Assembly: GCF_030813055.1 (NCBI RefSeq)
Contig: NZ_JAUSTW010000002.1
Coordinates: 62,001-126,000 of the forward strand
Direction of reading: 5' to 3'
Source: Neobacillus ginsengisoli
Lineage (GTDB): Bacteria; Bacillota; Bacilli; Bacillales_B; DSM-18226
Length of the DNA stretch: 64,000 nt
The notes beneath the pieces are model-generated. The model was not told where the DNA came from. It saw only the letters and a program-made list of their open reading frames with translations, and searched no databases. Positions 55,467-64,000 of the stretch are shown here, piece by piece (position 1 is the first letter of the stretch; the number at the start of each line of letters is the position of its first letter). Both the position numbers and the translations under genes were made by a program.

Positions 55467-55903
55467 ATGGGTGAGAAACATTTTTCTGAGTTACAAATTT
55501 TAAAAGAAATTGCCGAACTTTTAAATCAGGGTATGGACCTAAAGGATGTACTTTCAGAGGTGCTTCAGGTTATCAATTGAAAGACATTGAGCCGGATGAA
55601 CTAGTTAAAACAATTAAACAAATAATGAACGGCGAAAATCAGCTGCACCCTAAAGCAACCAGTCATTTATTAACGCATATAACGGCAAAAAACAATGAAA
55701 AAAAACCGTTAGAGGATTTAACAAGACGCGAAATGGAAGTGCTAAAAGAAATTGCCAGTGGAAAAAGCAATAAAGAAATTGCTTCCTCCTTGTATATTAC
55801 CGAAAAAACGGTTAAAACCCATGTTTCAAGTATCTTAGCAAAACTTGAGTTGGCTGACCGAACGCAGGCAGCAATTTTTGCAGTCCGGAATGGAGTCCTA
55901 TAA
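55467..55903 (+). pseudogene. Fused remnants of a YhcY-type kinase and YhcZ-type response regulator
   Basis: Bases 55467-55556 encode the start of a GAF-type sensor kinase (MGEKHFSELQILKEIAELLN, after TCTGGGGGA). The frame then meets stop TGA at 55578-55580. From about 55557 another frame encodes the end of a NarL/LuxR response regulator: GASGYQLKDIEPDELVKTI, then the helix-turn-helix LTRREMEVLKEIASGKSNKEIA and ITEKTVKTHVSSIL. An internal deletion has removed the rest of the kinase and the receiver with its Asp. A TTG start at 55577 could still give a 108-residue DNA-binding fragment. Position after pgcA matches yhcY-yhcZ. Confidence 0.8.
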
Positions 55904-55921
55904 ATCCGTCTGTTTAAAAGG

Positions 55922-55958
55922 TAAACACGGCTACCGAAAAAGGAAGCCGTGTTTTTTG
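55922..55958. terminator. Terminator after the yhcYZ remnant
   Basis: AAACACGGCT faces AGCCGTGTTT with T-run; usable on both strands. Confidence 0.8.
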
Positions 55959-56020
55959 GTGGAATTCTTTAGCCCGGTTGTAAAAATTTTTCTCAACATT
56001 TATGGTATTCACTTGTTATT

Positions 56021-56275
56021 TCAGGAAAGACTATACATCGGAATCTCATTTGTATCTGCTTCAAGTATTTCGTTCGCATGGTCGATGTAACGCAGTAAAG
56101 TATATAGTCTGTTTTCAATGACAGTGTAATCATGTTCAAAGTGATAGGCATGCAGGAATTGCTCTATCCTTTTAGATAAAAATTGGTCTTTCGTCCGTAC
56201 CATTAATATCAACAAATTATCCCACTCGGATCGATGTGTATAATACAGCGCTCGATCGTAATCCAACTTATTCAT
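56021..56275 (-). CDS. yhdB: YhdB-like protein
   Basis: An 84-residue basic/aromatic protein with no membrane segment (DYDRALYYTHRSEWDNLLIL near the start, LRYIDHANEILEADTN near the end). I recognise it as the YhdB family of Bacillus, function unknown. GGAGGAG precedes the ATG. In B. subtilis yhdB also lies between yhcZ and spoVR, which supports the call. Confidence 0.68.
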   Translation of the reverse strand: MNKLDYDRALYYTHRSEWDNLLILMVRTKDQFLSKRIEQFLHAYHFEHDYTVIENRLYTLLRYIDHANEILEADTNEIPMYSLS

Positions 56276-56350
56276 TTGTTTATCTCCTCCTTATTAGGAG
56301 TTGAATTTATTTTATGATTTTCTGCGGAGAACTTTCACAGAAAATGTTGG

Positions 56351-56688
56351 ACACCCCTATTTAACGCTGTTTCCAACTTTCACCAGTATAAAAAAATTCT
56401 GCGATGGAAAGCTAATGGCATGGGGGTAGACTTAAATAGGCAATACTTGGCCAAAAAGGTCTCTAAATTAACTGGTTATAAATTAGCTTACCCCCCTGAA
56501 GAAGCGACAGAAGGTGGATTTATTTACATTGGTTTATAACAGCCTACCGCCTCCTGGCAATGACGATAGAAATTAGCTATTTAGTGAGGGAAACCAATCC
56601 GCCTTTATCTGTTTTCAAATCAGAATGGAAACGCAATAAAGAAGTTGGCCTTATGTTAGCAGCCGAGGTTAAAAAAATCTCAGATTAA
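56351..56688 (+). pseudogene. M14 peptidase (gamma-D-glutamyl-diaminopimelate endopeptidase type) remnant
   Basis: Two fragments of a zinc carboxypeptidase. The first has FHQYKKILRWKANGMGVDLNRQY and runs to a stop near 56539. The second, in another frame, is the family C-terminus: [31 protein letters not shown], stop at 56688. The start and the metal-binding HxxE segment are missing. In intact relatives this enzyme cleaves spore or cell-wall peptides. The 400-base gap 56276-56767 holds nothing else. Confidence 0.68.
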
Positions 56689-56767
56689 CTATTGTTTTTC
56701 CATCTTGTTTCATCATTCCCGCCTTAACTTCATACATTGTGGTAAGACGAATAAGGGGGAATGGCTG

Positions 56768-58177
56768 ATGAATGTGGAAGGTCGAAAAGATCTCGAATAT
56801 GCAATTAGTGAGATCACCGAAATAGCAAGTGGCTTTGGCTTGGATTTTTATCCAATGCGCTATGAAATCTGTCCTGCTGAAATTATTTATACATTTGGAG
56901 CATATGGTATGCCGACCCGGTTTTCGCACTGGAGCTTTGGTAAACAATTTCATAAAATGAAACTCCATTATGATTTAGGGTTAAGCAAAATCTATGAGCT
57001 CGTCATCAACTCAAACCCATGTTATGCCTTCTTGTTGGACTCCAATACGCTTATTCAAAATAAACTAATCGTGGCTCACGTTCTTGCCCATTGCGATTTC
57101 TTTAAAAACAATGTCCGTTTTCAAAATACAAAGCGGGATATGGTTGAGAGTATGGCAGCAACAGCTGAGAGAATCCATCAATATGAAATCCAATACGGTA
57201 AAAAGGAAGTGGAAACCTTCCTTGATGCAGTATTAGCCATAGATGAACATATTGATCCCTCGCTGATGAGACCCAAACTCGCTTGGTCCATTGAAGATGA
57301 AGAGGAAGAGGAAGAACATCATGTGTCCACGCCATATGACGATTTGTGGAAGCTGGACGAAAAAGATAAAACAGAAATTAATCAGCCAAGAAAAAAGAAA
57401 TTCCCGCCAAGGCCGGAAAAGGACTTATTATTATTTATTGAATCCTATAGCCGTGAGCTTTCTGATTGGCAAAGGGATATATTGACAATGATGCGGGAAG
57501 AAATGCTGTATTTCTGGCCTCAGCTTGAAACGAAAATTATGAACGAAGGCTGGGCATCGTATTGGCATCAACGGATCCTTAGGGAACTGGATTTAACGAG
57601 CGGTGAATCGATTGAATTTGCAAAATTAAACGCCGGAGTTGTTCAGCCTTCGAAAACTGGAATTAACCCCTATTACCTTGGCATTAAGATCTTTGAGGAC
57701 ATTGAGGAGCGTTACAATAATCCTACGGATGAAATGAAGCGTAGAGGTGTGCAGCCCGGTTCAGGTCGGGAGAAAATGTTTGAGGTTCGTGAGGTTGAGT
57801 CGGATATTTCGTTTCTTCGCAATTATTTAAATAAGGATCTCGTCATGAGGGAGGATATGTATCTTTTCCAAAAGCAAGGTAGAGATTACAAAATCGTCGA
57901 TAAACAGTGGGAGCATATCCGCGATCAGCTTGTTAATATGCGTGTAAATGGCGGCTTCCCATACATTACGGTCATTGATGGTGACTTTTTAAAAAATGGC
58001 GAGCTTTATCTAAAACATTGGTATGAAGGTGTTGAGCTGGATGTTAAGTACCTGGAAAAAGTATTGCCGTATATCCAGCAGCTTTGGGGAAGACCGGTTC
58101 ACATTGAAACAATGATTGAAGAACGAAAAATGCTTTTCTCATATGACGGAAAAGGGGTTCATCGGAAGTATTTATAA
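56768..58177 (+). CDS. spoVR: SpoVR family sporulation protein
   Basis: A 469-residue protein needed for normal spore cortex in B. subtilis. The start is ATG 56768, after AAGGGGGA; 21 more in-frame residues upstream are not supported. Family features: [33 protein letters not shown] N-terminus, [14 protein letters not shown] near 100, [12 protein letters not shown] near 262 (HExxH-like metal motif without the first His-Glu) and the late [14 protein letters not shown]. Function is still unclear. A strong terminator follows. Confidence 0.95.
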   Translation: MNVEGRKDLEYAISEITEIASGFGLDFYPMRYEICPAEIIYTFGAYGMPTRFSHWSFGKQFHKMKLHYDLGLSKIYELVINSNPCYAFLLDSNTLIQNKLIVAHVLAHCDFFKNNVRFQNTKRDMVESMAATAERIHQYEIQYGKKEVETFLDAVLAIDEHIDPSLMRPKLAWSIEDEEEEEEHHVSTPYDDLWKLDEKDKTEINQPRKKKFPPRPEKDLLLFIESYSRELSDWQRDILTMMREEMLYFWPQLETKIMNEGWASYWHQRILRELDLTSGESIEFAKLNAGVVQPSKTGINPYYLGIKIFEDIEERYNNPTDEMKRRGVQPGSGREKMFEVREVESDISFLRNYLNKDLVMREDMYLFQKQGRDYKIVDKQWEHIRDQLVNMRVNGGFPYITVIDGDFLKNGELYLKHWYEGVELDVKYLEKVLPYIQQLWGRPVHIETMIEERKMLFSYDGKGVHRKYL

Positions 58178-58242
58178 TCAAAGAGGGTACCCTAACTATT
58201 TGGCATCATGTTTAAAATACGTTTTATTAAAAATAACAAATC

Positions 58243-58290
58243 AAAAAAAGCTGCAAAGATTTTCATTAATGAAATCATGCAGCTTTTTTT
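58243..58290. terminator. Terminator after spoVR
   Basis: AAAAAAAGCTGCA faces TGCAGCTTTTTTT with an inner GATTTCATTAATGAAATC-like dyad. It serves spoVR and the minus-strand ger genes. Confidence 0.85.
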
Positions 58291-58514
58291 GATTTTATTG
58301 TTAAGTTGGAAATGAAAGACAGGAAACAATAACCAATATTTTGAGATAAGTTTTTCGTAAATATGACAGGAATGCTACTGAAAATGGCACTTATCCACGC
58401 GTCCCTTTTAGCAAAAGTTAATAAAGCTGGGAGGCATAAAACATGTACCATGAAACCTGAAAAAATGATCATTAATATATAAATATGAATAACTTGAATA
58501 AGCTTTTGATTCAT
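58275..58514 (-). pseudogene. N-terminal fragment of a second GerB-type permease
   Basis: A 79-codon frame whose first 50 or so residues look like the first two helices of the spore germination permease family (IQVIHIYILMIIFSGF, LPALLTFAKRDAWISAIFS). After that the sequence has no family likeness and the frame runs into the terminator. It lies just downstream of the intact gerB gene and is probably what is left of a duplicate. Confidence 0.6.
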
Positions 58515-58595
58515 CTAAACCACCATTGACCTTTTATTCAATAGAGTAACCTTAAAAAAACAGTATGAATTTATTTCCATTTGGTTGGACTCATT

Positions 58596-59693
58596 TTATA
58601 ATGATTTAACTATGTATTTTTTTATGAGCAAACAAATAACCAAGATAAATGGAATGATAAGTTGAAGTGGGATGTGTAGATAAAGTGGAACAATTTTCAA
58701 TCCGATAAATAAGTGTTGGATAATATTTTTGGATAATGTAAATGCGAATAAAAAGACAAGGATCGCCGCAGCCATAATTTGTCGATTCGGCTTTGTCTTT
58801 GGAAATAAGTGGGCCAGAATCATGATCCCACTGGACATAAAAATAGAAATTTTAATAAATCCGCCGATAAGGTTGAGGATTACCGCAAAAGTTTCTATGT
58901 GCGGCAGGAATTCAAAGACGCTGGTCAGTTCCAATGCCTTCACAAACGGATATACATACATGTTTACTGTTTCAGAATTTAACAAGCCCAGTATCATTTC
59001 TCCGGCTAGAAGCAGGAGCACTCCTGTTATACACAAAGAAATAAAACCGTATTTTCGCAAGGCTTTTTTATCGTTTGCATACGGAAATAGCATGGTAAAT
59101 ACGATGAGTTCGCCATACGGAAAGGTCAATCCGGTTGGGAAAACGGAAGAGAGTGCCTGTTTCCAGCTCGTCCGGAATATAGGGGTTAAATGGCTGAGTT
59201 CAAAATAAGGAGATAGATATCCAAAAATCATGAGAATCAAAATGAAAACGCCTGTAAAAGCACATAAAATCAGGGAACTTCTTGCCGTAGCTTCGATGCC
59301 AAGAAAACAACCATACGATACCACCAGAAGAAGCGTGAAAGATATAATCCCAAAAGGGATATTGTTAAAAAGCACTTGAGCGACGAAAAAAGAGAAATCT
59401 TTTAACACTCTTCCGGCAATGTATAAAAAGTATAGACAATAAATAAATCCAAGTAGTTTGGATATCCATCTTCCAAATCCCAGTTCAAAAATTTGGATCA
59501 AATTACCCCATTTTCCTATTGAGTGAAGCATGATATAGAAATAAAAAATCCCCATTCCAAGCCCTAACGACAACAAGATCGTGATCCAAACATCTTGTTT
59601 CGTTTCGAAATTCCATCCTACGACAATAGCGCTTCCAAGCAAAAAATTGATCATTAAGGAAAATATTTCAATTGGCGCTAATTTGACTATCAT
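58596..59693 (-). CDS. Spore germination receptor B subunit (GerKB/GerAB family permease)
   Basis: A 365-residue inner-membrane protein of the amino acid-polyamine transporter fold with ten predicted helices. Family-type stretches include APIEIFSLMINFLLGSAIVVG at the N-terminus and FPYGELIVFTMLFPYAN near 200. The B subunit binds the germinant. It is the third gene of an A-C-B operon, 33 bases after gerC. Slightly short C-terminus but within the family range. Confidence 0.9.
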   Translation of the reverse strand: MIVKLAPIEIFSLMINFLLGSAIVVGWNFETKQDVWITILLSLGLGMGIFYFYIMLHSIGKWGNLIQIFELGFGRWISKLLGFIYCLYFLYIAGRVLKDFSFFVAQVLFNNIPFGIISFTLLLVVSYGCFLGIEATARSSLILCAFTGVFILILMIFGYLSPYFELSHLTPIFRTSWKQALSSVFPTGLTFPYGELIVFTMLFPYANDKKALRKYGFISLCITGVLLLLAGEMILGLLNSETVNMYVYPFVKALELTSVFEFLPHIETFAVILNLIGGFIKISIFMSSGIMILAHLFPKTKPNRQIMAAAILVFLFAFTLSKNIIQHLFIGLKIVPLYLHIPLQLIIPFILVICLLIKKYIVKSL

Positions 59694-59726
59694 CCCATCG
59701 AGTCCTTTCCATGCACAGATTCAATT

Positions 59727-60920
59727 TTATTGCGATGAAATTTCACCTGGATCTAAAAGATCAAACTTCACTTTAGTCCGAATCGGTACAGATGAATAAA
59801 CGGAATCCCAATTATTTTTAACCAGGTTCCACCGATCCAATTGTTTTCGATATAACGCTTCTCCAAATCCATTGATATCGGTTTTTTTATTTTGCGTTTT
59901 CGCTATCAGCTGATTAATCTGTTTTTGAAGATCATGTTCTGCATCATGTTCCAGTAGGGCAAGGGCCTTGACAGTAGAAGTGTCCATATTACACGACACA
60001 TCCGACAATTTACCTCTTATTCGAACCTGAAGAAGAAAGGATGGAACTCCCTTTTTATCTACTAAATGAATATCTGGTTTGCTTTGAATGTCTTTCCATG
60101 TCAGATATCCCGACTGTTTACGGCACTTCGTTACCAATGTGGTATCGTGAATTTTGGTTCGGGTTAACGCATATAGGGTGCTTTCAGATGAAGAAAGCCA
60201 GTATGATAATCGTTGATGCTGAAAAACGGCTAATCCATCCATTTCTAATATCGTATCTGGCATCGCCTTTTCGATATTGCTTTTCGAAATTCCCTTTGAG
60301 TATTGACCTTTTATAGTGATATAAGGGATGGTTAGTTCCGTCCTATTCTGCTTTAACATTCCCGCGATTTTGTCGGCCGTCATATTCGAGAGTTCCCCCC
60401 AGGACTCCCGTTTTCGATTCAGCATTTCTTCAAATCTGCTTCCTGAAATTTTTTGAACTGGCGTAAAGATTTGAAGAAGTTTATCCGGTTTTACTCCCTT
60501 CGCTATGACAAACCTTATATTGGAAGGGAAATTGGATTCCCGCAAAAAGTAATGGGTAAGGGAAGAAATTCCTTCGGATTTTACTAATGATTCCCCTATT
60601 ATAACCACTTCCGTATCATCCAAGAAAATTGTCCGTGGTATTCTATTATGAATACGTTCGATGGCTTCAGGGATCGTTCGACCTTGCACACTGTACGTAT
60701 AAGCACCTTGTTCTGCTGCTCCTTCTTTGCTGTTGGAGGCTGGATTAATGATTTGTAAGGTTGTGACGTATCCTCTCTTACTTTTATCAATCCCGATAGC
60801 GGAAATAATGTAAATTTTATTCAACATGCTGTCTTGAGCAAATTTGCCGACTATATTAGCGATGAACAAACCTATTAACAGACAGAGGGTAATATTTGAT
60901 TTTGTATGTTTACGCTTCAT
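59727..60920 (-). CDS. Spore germination receptor C subunit, Ger(x)C family, without lipobox Cys
   Basis: A 397-residue protein with an N-terminal hydrophobic segment (LCLLIGLFIANIVG) and the three-domain GerC fold; ISAIGIDKSKRG and the later ELTIPYITIKG are typical. Nearly all GerC proteins have a signal ending in GCW/GCxD whose Cys is lipidated and anchors the subunit to the spore inner membrane. Here that position reads VGKFAQD with no Cys; the only nearby Cys (residue 13) lies before the hydrophobic core. The start codon overlaps the gerA gene by 11 bases. Confidence 0.88.
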   Translation of the reverse strand: MKRKHTKSNITLCLLIGLFIANIVGKFAQDSMLNKIYIISAIGIDKSKRGYVTTLQIINPASNSKEGAAEQGAYTYSVQGRTIPEAIERIHNRIPRTIFLDDTEVVIIGESLVKSEGISSLTHYFLRESNFPSNIRFVIAKGVKPDKLLQIFTPVQKISGSRFEEMLNRKRESWGELSNMTADKIAGMLKQNRTELTIPYITIKGQYSKGISKSNIEKAMPDTILEMDGLAVFQHQRLSYWLSSSESTLYALTRTKIHDTTLVTKCRKQSGYLTWKDIQSKPDIHLVDKKGVPSFLLQVRIRGKLSDVSCNMDTSTVKALALLEHDAEHDLQKQINQLIAKTQNKKTDINGFGEALYRKQLDRWNLVKNNWDSVYSSVPIRTKVKFDLLDPGEISSQ

Positions 60921-62394
60921 CCGTCTCTTCCACCGTTTCTTCCTTCATAAATTGAGACTCATCGTTTGTCATCTCTTCCTGTGACAATTGAATCGCACTG
61001 TCTTTTAAATCATGAGCAACGACTGGAGCGAAAGGAGATAAATAGGGCACGCCAAAGCTCCTTAATGAACAAAGATGAAGCAAAAATACAAGCGACAATA
61101 AGGCGATTCCGTAAAAGCCGAGAGCCGCGCCCCCGCTAATAAAACTAAGGGTGATCACTGCTGCCGATGCTCGCATTGAGGAAATGGGGACGACACTGAC
61201 AAATATAAACGCAACACTTACGACAACTAGGCTGGCAGGTTCGACTAATTGTGATTCAATGGCAGACTGACCCAATATGATTCCCCCGAAAATCGACACC
61301 GTAATGGCAATATTTTGCTGCAACCGAGTGGAACTTTCGTTTATTGCGATAATCACAATAATTAATACGGAAACTTCAAACGAGGTTGGAAATGGCACCA
61401 ATTCTCGTTGTGAGACAAACCCTACTAGAAGTTTAACCGGCAATAAGTTCGCATGGTAGGTCACAGACGCCACATACAGCCCCGGAATATACAAAGCTAT
61501 TAAATAGAGAAAACAACGAAAAAGGCGAATATTTACAAGACCTGTTTTCCCTATATAATAATCCTCGGGTGTTTGGAAAAATTGAACGAGTACCGCAGGA
61601 GCGATAAGGACATAAGGAGAACCATCTACAAAAATCGCGATTTTTCCTTCCAGCATTTCACCCGCTATTACGTCGGGTCTATCGGTATTGAGCATGAGTG
61701 GAAAAAAAGACTTGGACTCCTTCGTCAGAACCATTTCAATGTAATTTGCCTCCAGCACGGCATCCAACTGCAGGTTTTCGAGGCGCTCATAGATTGTCTC
61801 CAATATTTGCTTATCCACGATGTTTTCAATGTACATGACCGATACGTCTGTATGGGTGTTTGTTCCATACTGTTTGGTGGTTACTCGTACATTCGGATTT
61901 TTAATAATCTTTCGGACAAGAGAGATGTTGGTGCTTCTATTTTCAGAAAAACCGACATCAGGTCCTTTCGAGACCCGCTGTCCTTTCGGGCTTTCGATGC
62001 TCCGCGCGTTCCATTTAGTTGTATTGGTTGAAAGAAACGTATTTAATCCATCCACCATGACAAGGGTTTTACCTGCCAGCAACTCACTTGAAGCAAGTGT
62101 CATATCTTCCACGCGTGTAATGTTCTTCGATTGAATGACAGCTGATTCCATAAAAGCAAGCAGTTCTTCATCCGTTTTAAAATGCGGTAGGTTGTATGTT
62201 AATAAGGGTTCTATTATGTATCGCTGAATAGCATTCGAATCAACGATCTCTTCGATGAATAGAACTGCCGCTTTCCTATTGATACTGGTCAAAGTAATTT
62301 CTCTTGCTTGAAAATCAGAACTCTCCCCCAAAATAGTATTTAAAGTTTGTATATTGTAATGCAGAACATTTGATACCTCGTTGTAAAATTTCAT
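60910..62394 (-). CDS. Spore germination receptor A subunit (GerKA/GerAA family)
   Basis: A 494-residue membrane protein, first gene of the ger operon. The N-terminal cytoplasmic domain (about 1-260) contains DISVMYIENIVD-like and EGKIAIFVDGSPYVLIAP motifs; four to five helices follow (about 290-440) with SQRELVPFPTSFEV and QSAIESQLVEPASLVVVS, both hallmarks of GerA proteins. The ATG at 62394 follows CCGGTGG; a GTG at 62403 is weaker. A sigma-G promoter would be expected upstream, but no good match was found. Confidence 0.92.
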   Translation of the reverse strand: MKFYNEVSNVLHYNIQTLNTILGESSDFQAREITLTSINRKAAVLFIEEIVDSNAIQRYIIEPLLTYNLPHFKTDEELLAFMESAVIQSKNITRVEDMTLASSELLAGKTLVMVDGLNTFLSTNTTKWNARSIESPKGQRVSKGPDVGFSENRSTNISLVRKIIKNPNVRVTTKQYGTNTHTDVSVMYIENIVDKQILETIYERLENLQLDAVLEANYIEMVLTKESKSFFPLMLNTDRPDVIAGEMLEGKIAIFVDGSPYVLIAPAVLVQFFQTPEDYYIGKTGLVNIRLFRCFLYLIALYIPGLYVASVTYHANLLPVKLLVGFVSQRELVPFPTSFEVSVLIIVIIAINESSTRLQQNIAITVSIFGGIILGQSAIESQLVEPASLVVVSVAFIFVSVVPISSMRASAAVITLSFISGGAALGFYGIALLSLVFLLHLCSLRSFGVPYLSPFAPVVAHDLKDSAIQLSQEEMTNDESQFMKEETVEETDEA

Positions 62395-62403
62395 TTTAAC
62401 CAC

Positions 62404-62711
62404 CGGTTTTTAGTTGAAATAGATAATAATGCCCAAATAATTAGAATGACATATGCTCCAAAAGAGAACAAATCCATGAGTCCCGCTTTACTGTATTTAG
62501 AAGGTGAATAAAATGAAGAAAACTTCATTTATACAAACCACCAGTCTTTTTCAAGATAGTGTTAATTTGCACATCATGTGTTTTACTTATTCTAATCACT
62601 AAAAAATTCATTGATGCATGCTGTGTTTGTATTTTTCTTTTTTATAAAATAAAATCTAATGAGAATATTTTTTGATTTAATTGTGTAAACCCCTAAAGTT
62701 GAGGTGAAATA
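62404..62711. other. Gene-free region between gerA and the LysR fragment
   Basis: About 300 AT-rich bases. The only structure seen is AAATGAAG-AAAA-CTTCATTT at 62511-62530, a perfect eight-base hairpin without a T-run. It should hold the gerA promoter on the minus strand. Confidence 0.4.
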
Positions 62712-63666
<955 letters not shown>

Positions 63667-63720
63667 ATTGATTTGTTTGAGTATATAAAAATTACCATAA
63701 AAAATGAAAAGGGAGAGGAC

Positions 63721-64000
63721 ATGGTAAAACAGTTATCTAAATTTAACTATTCACCTCCAAAAAACGGTTATCCAGAGTGGAATAACAATCCAGAAATTTT
63801 TCAACTGAATCGGCTGGATGCCCATGCCACCTTGATGCCCTACAGAACTGTTGAAGAGGCATTGCGGGGGGATCGAACTTCTTCTGATTTTTATCAATCA
63901 TTGAATGGTGTTTGGAAGTTTTCTTTTGCAGAGAATCCAGTTAAGCGGATTAAAAATTTCTTTGTGGCTGAATCTGACAGTAGCAGTTGGGATGAAATAA
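63721..64000 (+). CDS. lacZ: GH2 beta-galactosidase, N-terminal part (cut by window edge)
   Basis: The first 93 codons of a LacZ-type enzyme. GGGAGAGG precedes the ATG by three to ten bases. The stretches EWNNNPEIFQLNRLDAHATLMPY and SLNGVWKFSFAENP (each shortened here to the recognisable cores NRLDAHATLMPY and LNGVWKF) are the standard start of the GH2 sugar-binding domain of beta-galactosidases. Catalytic residues lie beyond the window. It follows the mosaic scar by 54 bases; lactose or plant beta-galactosides would feed the gal operon. Confidence 0.88.
   Translation, partial: MVKQLSKFNYSPPKNGYPEWNNNPEIFQLNRLDAHATLMPYRTVEEALRGDRTSSDFYQSLNGVWKFSFAENPVKRIKNFFVAESDSSSWDEI

Noticed and set aside
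58729..59208. 159-codon plus-strand ORF inside the gerB gene
   Set aside because: Shadow frame of a well-supported membrane protein on the minus strand.
62404..62470. Possible sigma-G promoter for the ger operon on the minus strand (AGCATA, CATTATT)
   Set aside because: The spacing is about 20 bases instead of 17-18 and the -10 matches only four of seven positions.

Overview
The window is AT-rich chromosomal DNA from an endospore-forming member of the Bacillaceae. Evidence: spoVR, a ger germinant-receptor operon, cre sites of the CcpA type, strong AGGAGG-like ribosome binding sites, and a segment (51.6-58.2 kb) whose order (RluA-type synthase, yhcU, pgcA, yhcY/yhcZ remnants, yhdB, spoVR) matches what I recall of the Bacillus subtilis yhcT-spoVR region. 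The genus cannot be fixed from sequence alone.

Layout. 0-2.7 kb: YesM/YesN two-component system, cut by the left edge. 2.9-13.7 kb: carbohydrate island with two Gfo/Idh oxidoreductases, two TIM-barrel sugar isomerase-like proteins, ThuA, an AraC regulator, a GH13 alpha-glucosidase and a GH36 alpha-galactosidase. 13.7-18.8 kb: galR-galK-galT-galE with twin operators. 18.8-22.2 kb: a membrane histidine kinase and a diguanylate cyclase with the same type of membrane sensor. 22.3-38.4 kb: hexuronate/gluconate island (KDPG aldolase, ROK repressor, uxaC, broken uidA, gnd, LarA-like Ni enzyme, uxuB, broken larE, gntK, larC remnants, gntP, RpiR regulator, second gntK). 38.4-44.6 kb: truncated metallophosphoesterase, YhgE/Pip protein, MMPL transporter. 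44.7-47.0 kb: deoR-deoC-cdd. 47.1-51.6 kb: DUF3189, proC, YitT, DUF47-Pit, GlsB/YeaQ. 51.7-58.2 kb: conserved core segment. 58.3-62.4 kb: ger operon. 62.7-64.0 kb: a mosaic of LysR, response-regulator and GH51 fragments, then the start of lacZ.

How the genes fit together. The hexuronate island has uxaC and uxuB but no uxuA or kdgK. It does have a LarA-family nickel enzyme, two gluconokinases, a gluconate permease and 6-phosphogluconate dehydrogenase. The simplest reading is a detour: glucuronate to fructuronate to mannonate, C2-epimerisation of mannonate to gluconate by the LarA-like enzyme, then 6-phosphogluconate and ribulose 5-phosphate. Both transcription units start with the same promoter/operator design (TTGACG, 17-bp spacer, extended -10, then a TTAATTTGTTT palindrome), next to a ROK repressor gene in one case and a truncated ROK copy in the other. 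The cofactor genes larE and larC are damaged and larB is absent, so the pincer cofactor must come from elsewhere or the route is decaying.

A second theme is loss by internal deletion: uidA, larE, larC, the second ROK gene, yhcY/yhcZ, an M14 peptidase, a gerB copy and the LysR/regulator/GH51 mosaic are all broken. I saw no rRNA, tRNA, CRISPR array, prophage or intact insertion sequence.
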